The notes under the pieces were generated by a model, which did no database searches, was not told where the DNA came from, and worked only from the letters and a program-made list of their open reading frames with translations. Positions 1 through 6,095 of a stretch of 6,759 nucleotides of DNA are shown here, piece after piece (position 1 is the first letter of the stretch; every line of letters begins with the position of its first letter). The stretch is from Candidatus Eiseniibacteriota bacterium (lineage in GTDB: Bacteria; Joyebacterota; Joyebacteria; Joyebacterales; Joyebacteraceae). The DNA is taken from the NCBI GenBank assembly GCA_030610515.1, contig JAUWRQ010000060.1:1-6759 (forward strand), in the 5' to 3' direction. Position numbers and translations under genes: made by a program.

Positions 1-614
1 AGCTCGGGCCGAACGCCATCGACATATCGAAGGACGAGTTTCACGAGATGCTTCAGGGTAGGCGGGGTTCGGTCAAGTCGTTCCTCCTGAACCAGGAACG
101 CATCGCAGGGATCGGGAACGCCTACTCCCACGACATCCTCTTCCTGGCGGGCCTCCATCCCGACAGAAAGCTCGACTCGCTATCGGAGGTGGAGGTCGAC
201 GGACTTTGGCAGGCCATCCGGGACGGACTCGTCCCGAGCCTCAGGAAGAGGGGCGCGTGGTACGAGCGTGACCTCAAGGGCAAGCGCGGCGGGTTCAAGA
301 TGAAGGATATCCTCGTGGGCTACCGCGAGGGGGAGCCGTGTCCCAACTGCAAGACGAAGATCGTGAAGCTCAAGACCGGGAGCACGTCGACCTTCGTCTG
401 CCCGAAGTGCCAGCCCTTGAAGCCGAAGCGGAAGAAGAAGGCCGGTGGAACGAAGAAGCGAGCTACTGCTAAGTCTAGGAAGCCACCGAGCAAGCCGAAG
501 TCCAAGAAGGTTGCGAAGACGAAGAAGGCGACGACGAAAAAGCGGGCTGCTGCGAACCCGAAGAAGAGCACGAAGAAACCCGCCCGCAAAAAGCCTGTGC
601 GAAGGAAGAAATAG
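1..614 (+). CDS. Fpg/Nei-family DNA glycosylase (formamidopyrimidine-DNA glycosylase-like), C-terminal part, 5' truncated
   Basis: This family excises oxidised bases from DNA and nicks the abasic site by beta/delta-elimination. The gene enters from the left edge; the first whole codon is at 3 and 203 residues are visible. The helix-two-turn-helix core is clear: SVKSFLLNQERIAGIGNAYS, then HDILFLAGLHP, with the conserved Asn of GIGN that contacts DNA. A C-terminal zinc finger follows at 339-410 with the family spacing C-x2-C-x16-C-x2-C (CPNC and CPKC), preceded by GYREGEP. The catalytic N-terminal Pro-Glu lies outside the window, so Fpg (mutM) and Nei cannot be told apart. Two oddities: the finger position five residues before the third Cys, normally the phosphate-binding Arg (Arg258 in E. 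coli Fpg), is Thr (codon 384-386); and a 66-residue basic tail follows the finger. The stop TAG touches the dinB ATG, so the two genes are probably co-translated. Confidence 0.93.
   Translation, partial: LGPNAIDISKDEFHEMLQGRRGSVKSFLLNQERIAGIGNAYSHDILFLAGLHPDRKLDSLSEVEVDGLWQAIRDGLVPSLRKRGAWYERDLKGKRGGFKMKDILVGYREGEPCPNCKTKIVKLKTGSTSTFVCPKCQPLKPKRKKKAGGTKKRATAKSRKPPSKPKSKKVAKTKKATTKKRAAANPKKSTKKPARKKPVRRKK
414..611 (+). other. Lys/Arg-rich C-terminal tail of the glycosylase
   Basis: Sixty-six codons after the last zinc-finger Cys-Gln encode a low-complexity segment made mainly of Lys, Arg, Ala, Thr, Ser and Pro. By count 33 of 66 residues are Lys or Arg; there is no Asp, Glu or aromatic residue. 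Short units such as KKAT, KKRA, KKST and KKPA recur, as in histone H1-like and mycobacterial HU-like tails. The reading frame continues unbroken from the zinc finger, so it is not a frameshift product. The likely role, inferred from composition, is non-specific DNA binding. Most Fpg proteins stop soon after the finger. The purine-rich Lys/Arg codons at its end also supply the Shine-Dalgarno site of dinB (AAGGA, 602-606). Confidence 0.85.
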
Positions 615-2057
615 ATGCTGGGACGCCACCGCAAAGAGACATCGCTCGGAGAAGAGCGTGACAGGCGCATCGTTTTCCACATCGACATGGACGCTTTCTT
701 CGCGTCGGTCGAGGTGATGTGCAGGCCCAAGCTGAGAGGCAAGCCCGTCATCGTCTGTGGGAAGCCGACGACCAGGAGTGTTGCTGCTGCGGCGTCGTAC
801 GAAGCGCGGGAGTACGGGATCAGGTCGGGCATGCCGACGGTCGAGTGCTTCCGCCGCTGCCCGCACGTCATCGCCATCGAGGGCAATCCCGGCCAGTACA
901 TCTATGTCTCGATGGAGCTTCTTCGCATCTACAAGGAGTTCTCGACGATCGTCGAGCCGTACTCGATCGACGAGGCGTTCGTAGAGATGACAGGTACTGC
1001 GTGCAACTGGAAAAACTGTGAAGGGATAGCCTTAGAGATCAAGGACAGGATCGGGAAACGGTTCCCGGGCCTCACTGCGTCGATAGGCGTCGGCCCGAAC
1101 AAGCTCGCGGCAAAGATGGTGGGTCATCTGGACAAGCCGGACGGCGTTTCGGTCATGCGCCCGGGCGAATTTCTGGAAGTATTCGGAGAGCGTCAGGTCA
1201 CCGACATCTGGGGAGTGGGTGACAAGACGGCCATGGCGCTCTCCATTATGGGTGTCGAGACCATCCACGAGCTATCGGAGCACCCCGTCTCCATGCTTCG
1301 CAGGCGGTTCGGCATCATGGGAGAGATCCTCCACATGATGGCCGCCGGCCGCGACGACACCCCGGTGACGCCCTACTTCGAGGGGATGCCCGTAAAGTCT
1401 ATGGGTCACGAGCACACCCTGCCCGCGGACACGTGGGACATTGCCGAGGCGGAGAAAGTGCTCCTGCGACTGTGCGACCAGGTCGCGCGTAGGATGCGTA
1501 AGAAGAGGTACCTCGGGGACGTCATCTCGCTGCGGCTCCGCTTCAGCGATTTCGATAGTGTCGGCAGACAGAGAAAGCTCCAGTTCTACACGGATGAGGA
1601 GCGCACGATCTACAAAGTCGCGCGGGAGCTCCTGCATCACCACTGGCGCCCGGGCCACGCGATCAGGCTCGTCGGGGTTAGCTGTTCGGGGCTCGTGAAG
1701 ATCCCGGAGACCGTGCAGATCGACCTCTTCCGCCAGAAGGAGGAGGACTCGCACCGGAAACTCCTGGCGGCGGTCGACGCGATACGCGACAAGTTCGGAG
1801 AGCACGCGATAACGCGTGCGCGACTCATAAGCATCAACCGGAAGATGTGGGACGCGGGGCGGCGCGTGTCCGAGCCTAGGTTCCAGAAGATGTTGGTGGG
1901 AACGTCGGAGCGGCAGTACCACTCGATCATGGCGGGCTTCCACGACAACAAGGCGAACGTCGATACGGTGCCGCTGCCGCCGGGGCTATCGTCGAGCCCG
2001 TTCGAGATGCTCAGGCATCAGGACGTGGAGGACCGGCGGGTGGGTGGACACGAGTAG
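615..2057 (+). CDS. dinB: DNA polymerase IV (Y-family translesion polymerase DinB)
   Basis: Error-prone polymerase that bypasses damaged template bases at stalled forks. Visible in order: palm motif HIDMDAFFASVE (catalytic Asp24; Phe29 at the steric-gate position), finger motif ASYEAREYGIRSGMP (61-74), second catalytic motif YSIDEAF with Asp119-Glu120, ASIGVGPNKLAAKMV with LDKPDG after it, thumb helix-hairpin-helix DIWGVGDKTA from about 195, and a little-finger domain from about 258 (KSMGHEHTLP). QIDLF at 368-372 (nt 1716-1730) matches the beta-clamp consensus QxxLF. A helical segment follows (371-402, ending FGEHAITRARL), then about 72 residues (409-480) I do not recognise. At 480 residues it is much longer than E. 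coli Pol IV (351). The start ATG directly follows the glycosylase TAG, with AAGGA at 602-606, eight bases upstream. No SOS box was seen upstream, so damage induction, if any, must come from a promoter outside the window. Confidence 0.96.
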   Translation: MLGRHRKETSLGEERDRRIVFHIDMDAFFASVEVMCRPKLRGKPVIVCGKPTTRSVAAAASYEAREYGIRSGMPTVECFRRCPHVIAIEGNPGQYIYVSMELLRIYKEFSTIVEPYSIDEAFVEMTGTACNWKNCEGIALEIKDRIGKRFPGLTASIGVGPNKLAAKMVGHLDKPDGVSVMRPGEFLEVFGERQVTDIWGVGDKTAMALSIMGVETIHELSEHPVSMLRRRFGIMGEILHMMAAGRDDTPVTPYFEGMPVKSMGHEHTLPADTWDIAEAEKVLLRLCDQVARRMRKKRYLGDVISLRLRFSDFDSVGRQRKLQFYTDEERTIYKVARELLHHHWRPGHAIRLVGVSCSGLVKIPETVQIDLFRQKEEDSHRKLLAAVDAIRDKFGEHAITRARLISINRKMWDAGRRVSEPRFQKMLVGTSERQYHSIMAGFHDNKANVDTVPLPPGLSSSPFEMLRHQDVEDRRVGGHE

Positions 2058-2132
2058 GTGAGACGCTGGGGGAACGCGGGGGGGAACGCGACCAGAAGTA
2101 CGCCGGACGGAGCGTCGGAGGAACACGAGTAG
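2058..2132 (+). CDS. possible 24-codon leader ORF between dinB and the DUF72 gene
   Basis: GTG at 2058 directly follows the dinB stop and opens 24 sense codons ending in TAG at 2130-2132, directly before the DUF72 ATG. The peptide begins MRRWGNAGGNA and ends ASEEHE. The start resembles the MKRW of the DUF72 protein and the end resembles the GGHE end of DinB, as expected if it came from duplication of the junction. Only a weak G-rich stretch (2038-2047) precedes the GTG, so independent initiation is doubtful; re-initiation by ribosomes finishing dinB is possible. It may be a translated spacer that couples dinB to DUF72 translation, or simply untranslated remnant. No protein family is recognised. 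Confidence 0.3.
   Translation: MRRWGNAGGNATRSTPDGASEEHE
2117..2122 (+). promoter_or_regulatory. Shine-Dalgarno site for the DUF72 gene
   Basis: GGAGGA lies ten bases before the ATG at 2133. It supports this ATG over the in-frame GTG at 2268 (codon 46), which has no good site upstream. It lies inside the putative leader ORF, so ribosomes translating that ORF would pass over it. Confidence 0.7.
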
Positions 2133-3089
2133 ATGAAACGCTGGAGTCGCGGACAGACATACGCGAGCGGTAGCGGCGGAGGGAGCCAGGGGGACCTCTT
2201 CCCGGAGCTTCCTTCGAAGAAGCGAGGTTCGATCGCAGACTCGGGCGGCGCGTACGACAGTGACCCGGTGCCTCCGAACGTACACGAGCTCGGGAAGCAC
2301 GGCCGCATCCGCGTGGGCACGTCCGGCTACAGCTTTGCAGACTGGGTCGGTCCGTTCTATCCCGACGGGACGCCCCGGAACCGCATGCTCGACGAGTACG
2401 TGAGACACTTCGACGTCGTCGAGATCAACTCGAGCTATTACCGCATCCCCGACGAGCGGATGTTCGAACGCATGGAGCAGAAGACGCCGCCAGGGTTCGA
2501 GTTCGTGGTCAAGCTCTACAAGGGGATGACGCACGACATCGAGGACGATTCCTCGATGTACGGCGCGTTCGCGGACGCTGTGGCGCCCCTGAAGGAGACC
2601 GGGAAGTTCGGGGGGTACTTAGCGCAGTTCCCGTGGAAGTTCAAGAACACGCCCGCTGCCCGCGATCACCTCGGAGTCCTCCGTGAGAACTTCGGAAGCG
2701 ACCCGCTCTTCGTAGAGTTCAGACACGATTCCTGGGTCAAGCCGGAGGTCTTCGACCTCCTTCAAGCGAGCGACATCGGATACTGCTCGGTTGATGAACC
2801 GAAACTCAAGGGGCTCGTCCCGCCGATAGCTCAGGCCACGACGGACACGGGATACGTCCGCTTCCACGGCAGGAACGCCGGGAACTGGTGGGGACGTGGA
2901 GGCGGAGACCGGTACGATTACGACTACAGCACTGGTGAGCTCTCCGAGTGGGCTCAGAAAATCCTGACGCTTGAGGAGAAGGTCAAGAAGGTCTACGCTT
3001 TCTTCAACAACTGCCACGCTGGTCACGCCGCACGGAACGCCGAGCTCATGATCGAGATGCTGGGGGAGGAGCTGGGCGAGCGCCGTTGA
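2133..3089 (+). CDS. DUF72 / YecE-family TIM-barrel protein with extended N-terminus
   Basis: DUF72 proteins (COG1801, YecE-like) have a TIM-barrel fold; their biochemical role is not established. Family landmarks are all present: RIRVGTSGYSFADWVGPFYP from residue 58, VEINSSYYRIP (Glu97, Asn99), FEFVVKLYKGMTH, YLAQFPWKF, FVEFRHDSW (193-201), RFHGRN (243-248) and VYAFFNNCHAGHAARNA with Phe290-Phe291-Asn292-Asn293. The domain runs from about 58 to the end and looks complete. The first 57 residues are extra: Gly/Ser-rich, probably disordered, and containing QGDLF at 19-23 (nt 2187-2201), which fits the beta-clamp-binding pentapeptide. Start chosen from the GGAGGA site and the tight junction at 2132/2133. 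A DNA-repair link is inferred from the neighbours and that motif only. Confidence 0.92.
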   Translation: MKRWSRGQTYASGSGGGSQGDLFPELPSKKRGSIADSGGAYDSDPVPPNVHELGKHGRIRVGTSGYSFADWVGPFYPDGTPRNRMLDEYVRHFDVVEINSSYYRIPDERMFERMEQKTPPGFEFVVKLYKGMTHDIEDDSSMYGAFADAVAPLKETGKFGGYLAQFPWKFKNTPAARDHLGVLRENFGSDPLFVEFRHDSWVKPEVFDLLQASDIGYCSVDEPKLKGLVPPIAQATTDTGYVRFHGRNAGNWWGRGGGDRYDYDYSTGELSEWAQKILTLEEKVKKVYAFFNNCHAGHAARNAELMIEMLGEELGERR

Positions 3090-3116
3090 CCTGAAGGTGC
3101 GTCTCGCGAGCACTCA

Positions 3117-3164
3117 GGGCTCCGGGGGGCGCCGGGAGGCTGGAGACGGGTGGCGGGCGGCGGG
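3117..3164 (+). other. G-rich intergenic tract with quadruplex potential
   Basis: In the 111-nt gap between the DUF72 and DUF3795 genes, the + strand carries G-runs at 3124-3129, 3134-3136, 3148-3150, 3155-3157 and 3162-3164, separated by 4, 11, 4 and 4 bases. Four or more runs of three G fit a relaxed G-quadruplex pattern. CTCC at 3120-3123 can also pair with GGAG at 3135-3138. There is no T-run after it, so it is not a standard intrinsic terminator. In a genome this G+C-rich such tracts may arise by chance. Confidence 0.3.
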
Positions 3165-3188
3165 CATCGCACGACGAGCGCGCACGTC

Positions 3189-3195
3189 AGGGGAG
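3189..3195 (+). promoter_or_regulatory. Shine-Dalgarno site for the DUF3795 gene
   Basis: AGGGGAG ends five bases before the ATG at 3201. It decides the start: an in-frame ATG at 3150 lies in the G-rich tract, has no comparable site at useful spacing, and would add 17 residues (opening MAGGGHRTTSAHVRGER) that lie outside the recognisable domain. Confidence 0.75.
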
Positions 3196-3200
3196 AGCGT

Positions 3201-3590
3201 ATGGGAGCTGTAGACCTCAACCTCCTCGGGTACTGCGGCATCTACTGCAGGCGCTGCGATATCTACGAGGCTGCGAGGGCGGGTGATACGGAAAAGCAGC
3301 AGGAGATCGCCGACTGGATCAACCAGCAGCACCACGCCGAATGCACTGCAGCTGAGATCCGCTGCGGCGGATGCAGGGGGCCGCTCGAGGAGCACTGGAG
3401 CGTGGGATGCAAAGTGCGCGTGTGCGCGTCGGAGCGCGTGATCGTGACTTGCGTCGAATGCGACGACTACGGCACCTGCGACACGCTGGAGACCTTCTAC
3501 AAGGGCGGCGACTACGAATCCGCACGGAAGACGCTCGAGCGGATCAGGGAGGTCGGGCTCGAGCATTGGGTATCCGAGCAGCGGAGCTGA
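3201..3590 (+). CDS. DUF3795 cysteine-rich small protein
   Basis: A 129-residue protein with 11 cysteines at 12, 16, 19, 48, 55, 58, 70, 75, 84, 87 and 93. The opening GYCGIYCRRCDIY, the middle RCGGC and the later KVRVCASERVIVTCVECDDY are the pattern of DUF3795 (PF12675), a family of unknown function presumed to bind metal, zinc or possibly an Fe-S cluster, through its CxxC and CxxxCxxC groups. No signal peptide or membrane segment is seen, so it is probably cytoplasmic. The C-terminus (about 95-129, ETFYKGGDYESARKTLERIR) looks helical. It sits 111 nt after DUF72 and 106 nt before mrfA on the same strand. Whether it works with the helicase cannot be told from sequence. Confidence 0.85.
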   Translation: MGAVDLNLLGYCGIYCRRCDIYEAARAGDTEKQQEIADWINQQHHAECTAAEIRCGGCRGPLEEHWSVGCKVRVCASERVIVTCVECDDYGTCDTLETFYKGGDYESARKTLERIREVGLEHWVSEQRS

Positions 3591-3668
3591 TGGACGTCCG
3601 GCACGGGTGTCTGAGCACAGCGAGCGTCGGATCCCGGGCGGAGGCCGCGCTGGTGCGTTGCTCTCCGA

Positions 3669-3678
3669 AGACTAGTCT
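3669..3678. promoter_or_regulatory. 10-bp palindrome upstream of mrfA
   Basis: AGACTAGTCT is a perfect palindrome ending 18 bases before the mrfA ATG, in the otherwise featureless 3591-3696 gap. It could be an operator half-site pair, but it matches no regulator site I know, including the LexA boxes of E. coli or Bacillus. Palindromes of this length occur several times by chance in a window this size. Confidence 0.15.
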
Positions 3679-3696
3679 CTCCTCGTAGGTTCATCT

Positions 3697-6012
3697 ATGA
3701 CCATCACCGGTTTCCTCCAGAAGCTCCAGCACGACGGGAACTACCGCGGGCAGATCTCGCACGTCGAGACTATCGCTGCACGGGAAGCGGAGTACGGAAC
3801 GCTACAAGAACCGCTGCCGGACGCGATCGCCCGCAGTCTCGCAGAGTCGGGCATCGAGCGGCTCTACTCCCACCAGGTTGAGGCGATCGACGCGATTCGT
3901 CGCGGACGCAATGTGGTGGTCGTGACGGGCACTGCCTCCGGCAAGACCCTGTGCTACAACATCCCGGTCATCGAGCGGCTCCTCGAGGACCCGACCGCCA
4001 AGGCGCTCTACTTGTTTCCGACGAAGGCGCTTGCGCAGGACCAATTCAAGGGACTCGTCCGGCTGGCGCAGCTCGAGCCCTCACTCGCTGAACTCGTACG
4101 AACCGGCACCTACGACGGCGACACGACCCGCCACACTCGCAGGAAGCTCAGGGACGAGGGGAACGTCATCCTCTCGAACCCGGACATGCTTCACGCGGGC
4201 ATCCTCCCGTATCACGCCAAGTGGAACCGGTTCCTCAAGGATCTGAAGTACGTGGGGGTCGACGAGATCCACACGTACAGAGGCATCTTCGGTTCGAACG
4301 TCGCGAACGTGCTGCGCAGACTCCGGCGCGCGTGCGAGCACTACGGGGCGGAGCCACAGTTCATCTGCTCGAGCGCGACGATCGCCAACCCGAAGGAGTT
4401 GGCGGAGCGGCTCGTGGGCGAGCCGTTCGAGGTAGTCGACCGCGACGGGAGCCCCAGGGGCACGAAGCACTTCGTACTGTGGAACCCGCCGTACCTCGAC
4501 TCCTCGAAGATGGAGCGCAGAAGCTCCAACGTCGAGGGCCACTGGCTCATGGCGCAGCTCATCGCCGAGGGGTTCCAAACGATCGCGTTCGGTCGAGCGC
4601 GCGTGGTGGCGGAGCTCATCTACCGCTACGCGAAGGACTCGCTCCGAAGGCTCAAGCCCGAGTACGCGGAGAAGATCAGATCGTACAGGGGCGGCTATCT
4701 TCCGGAGGAGCGTCGCGAGATCGAGCGGCAGCTCTTCTCCGGCGAGCTCATGGGTGTCGCGAGCACGAACGCGCTCGAACTCGGGATCGACGTCGGGAGC
4801 CTCGACGCCGCCGTCATCGTGGGGTTCCCGGGGACGATAGCGAGCGTGTGGCAGCAGGCGGGGCGCGCCGGCCGGGCGTCGGACGAGTCGCTCGCCGTGC
4901 TCGTCGGGTACAACGATCCCATCGACCAGTATCTCATGCGGAACGGCGACTACTTCTTCCGCCAGACACCCGAGAACGCGGTCGTCGACCCGGAGAACAA
5001 GTACATCCTCGCGAAGCACCTGCGGTGCGCGGCGTTCGAGCTCCCGCTGACCGAGAGGGACGAGAATCTCTTCGGCGAGATGACGGAGCCAATCGTGAAC
5101 CTCCTCGAGGAACTCGAGGACCTGAAGGAGTTGGACGGACGGCACTACTGGTCTAGAGCGGAGTTCCCAGCGCGGTCGGTGAACCTGCGCACCGTTTCGG
5201 ACGACACGTATGCCATCGTCGATGTAGCCCGCGACAACAGTGTCATCGGTGTGGTCGACGGGGTGTCGGCGTTGGAGCTCGTCTATCCCGAGGCGATCTA
5301 TCTGCACGAGGGGGAGACGTACTTCGTGCGGGAACTCGACCTCGAGCAGAAGATCGCGTACGTCGAGAAGAAGGAGGTCGACTACTACACGCAGCCGGTC
5401 CTCGAGTCGGCCATCCGCATGGGTGAGGCGTCAGAGTCGAAGCGGTGGAACGGGAGCGACGTGTTCTTCGGCGACGCCACGGTGACGTGGGTGACGTCCG
5501 CGTTCAAGAAGATCAAGTTCTATGCTCTCGACTCGATCGGATGGTCGAACTTGGACCTTCCACCGTTCCACCTGGAGACGAAGTCGCTCTGGGTTGTGCC
5601 GTCGAAGGGCGTGATGGACGAGATCAGGTCACACGGCCGGAACCCGGTGGAGGGTCTGGTCGGTGTGCGGAACGTGGCGATATCAGTGCTCCCGCTCTTC
5701 TCGATGTGCGACCGGCGGGACATCGGCGGCATCGTCGATAGCAGCAACACCGGAAGTCCCACGATGTTCCTCTACGACAGGTTCCAGGGGGGCCTGGGGT
5801 TCGTGGAGACCGGATACAGGGAGGTGGAGGAACTTCTGAGAGGCTGCCTCGACCTGGTCTCTGCGTGCGACTGCGAGGACGGTTGTCCTTCGTGCGTGGG
5901 ATTGCCCGTCCTTCGTCCCCCTATCCAACAGGATCCCGACGCCGCCGGCGGGTGGCCCATCCCGGACAAGGAGTCGGCCCGTCTCCTCCTTACCGCGATG
6001 ATCGAGCACTAG
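3697..6012 (+). CDS. mrfA: MrfA/YprA-family SF2 DNA helicase (DEAD/DEAH box, C-terminal Zn-binding domain)
   Basis: B. subtilis MrfA is a 3'-to-5' DNA helicase of the Hrq1-like group that acts in mitomycin C crosslink repair. Here: Q-motif-like LYSHQ (Gln60), Walker A GTASGKT (78-84), FPTKALAQDQ (motif Ia), SNPDMLH (Ib), Walker B variant DEIH (189-192) within VDEIHTYRG, motif III SSAT (225-228), motif V region ASTNALELGID (355-365), motif VI QQAGRAGR (386-393). The C-terminal part carries the zinc-binding MZB/DUF1998-type region with CDCEDGCPSC: Cys724, 726, 730 and 733, with Cys717 nearby. At 771 residues it matches B. subtilis MrfA (749), so it appears full length and all helicase motifs are intact. 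An in-frame TAG at 3673-3675 makes ATG 3697 the first possible start; its ribosome site is weak (GTAGGT, 3685-3690). The partner exonuclease gene mrfB, adjacent in B. subtilis, is not in this window. Confidence 0.94.
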   Translation: MTITGFLQKLQHDGNYRGQISHVETIAAREAEYGTLQEPLPDAIARSLAESGIERLYSHQVEAIDAIRRGRNVVVVTGTASGKTLCYNIPVIERLLEDPTAKALYLFPTKALAQDQFKGLVRLAQLEPSLAELVRTGTYDGDTTRHTRRKLRDEGNVILSNPDMLHAGILPYHAKWNRFLKDLKYVGVDEIHTYRGIFGSNVANVLRRLRRACEHYGAEPQFICSSATIANPKELAERLVGEPFEVVDRDGSPRGTKHFVLWNPPYLDSSKMERRSSNVEGHWLMAQLIAEGFQTIAFGRARVVAELIYRYAKDSLRRLKPEYAEKIRSYRGGYLPEERREIERQLFSGELMGVASTNALELGIDVGSLDAAVIVGFPGTIASVWQQAGRAGRASDESLAVLVGYNDPIDQYLMRNGDYFFRQTPENAVVDPENKYILAKHLRCAAFELPLTERDENLFGEMTEPIVNLLEELEDLKELDGRHYWSRAEFPARSVNLRTVSDDTYAIVDVARDNSVIGVVDGVSALELVYPEAIYLHEGETYFVRELDLEQKIAYVEKKEVDYYTQPVLESAIRMGEASESKRWNGSDVFFGDATVTWVTSAFKKIKFYALDSIGWSNLDLPPFHLETKSLWVVPSKGVMDEIRSHGRNPVEGLVGVRNVAISVLPLFSMCDRRDIGGIVDSSNTGSPTMFLYDRFQGGLGFVETGYREVEELLRGCLDLVSACDCEDGCPSCVGLPVLRPPIQQDPDAAGGWPIPDKESARLLLTAMIEH

Positions 6013-6031
6013 CTCTGCCGCTTGGCAGGCC

Positions 6032-6068
6032 GCGCCGAAGATCTGGCGAGCGGAAGCGTCGGCGTTTT
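6032..6068 (+). terminator. candidate intrinsic terminator after mrfA
   Basis: CGCCGA (6033-6038) pairs perfectly with TCGGCG (6059-6064), a further G-U pair is possible at 6032/6065, and TTTT follows at 6065-6068. The loop is long (20 nt) and the T-run short, so it is a weak candidate. A second small hairpin, CTGCC-GCTT-GGCAG (6015-6028), sits just after the mrfA stop without a T-run. Confidence 0.3.
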
Positions 6069-6095
6069 GCCCTACGGGCCGGCGGCCGTGGGACG

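Larger units (their letters stand above)
2048..2145 (+). repeat. 23-nt imperfect direct repeat spanning two gene junctions (2048-2070 and 2123-2145)
   Basis: The segment at 2048-2070 recurs at 2123-2145 with 20 of 23 bases identical and a 75-nt offset, exactly 25 codons. Each copy contains the end of an upstream frame (His-Glu-TAG), a start codon directly after it (GTG at 2058, ATG at 2133) and the opening codons Met-Arg/Lys-Arg-Trp. Flanking bases outside the 23 nt agree only partly. The simplest reading is an old 75-bp tandem duplication of the dinB/DUF72 gene junction that has since diverged. Inside the spacer a shorter direct repeat, GGGGGAACGCG at 2068-2078 and 2080-2090, has a 12-nt period. 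Confidence 0.75.

Noticed and set aside
414..611. Basic tail as a separate gene or frameshifted fusion
   Set aside because: It is in the same frame as the zinc finger without interruption and has no internal start with its own ribosome site.
560..614. SOS/LexA box controlling dinB
   Set aside because: No CGAAC-N4-GTTCG or CTGT-N8-ACAG was found here, nor in 2058-2132 or 3591-3696.
180..866. 228-codon - strand frame opposite the glycosylase and dinB start
   Set aside because: The poly-Leu/Arg stretches are the complement of the Lys-rich tail; nothing supports a gene.
1272..1943. 223-codon - strand frame inside dinB
   Set aside because: Antisense shadow of DinB; composition is biased and no domain is visible.
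3150..3200. Longer N-terminus for the DUF3795 protein from ATG 3150
   Set aside because: The 17 extra residues come from the G-rich tract and precede the recognisable domain; ATG 3201 has AGGGGAG at good spacing.
4221..5156. 311-codon + strand frame overlapping mrfA
   Set aside because: Arg/Gly-rich low-complexity translation typical of an out-of-frame read, with no family features and no ribosome site of note.
4081..5307. 408-codon open frame on the - strand inside mrfA
   Set aside because: It is a shadow of the helicase gene in high-G+C coding sequence: Arg/Val/Leu/Glu-heavy, no recognisable motif, while the + strand frame has all helicase motifs.
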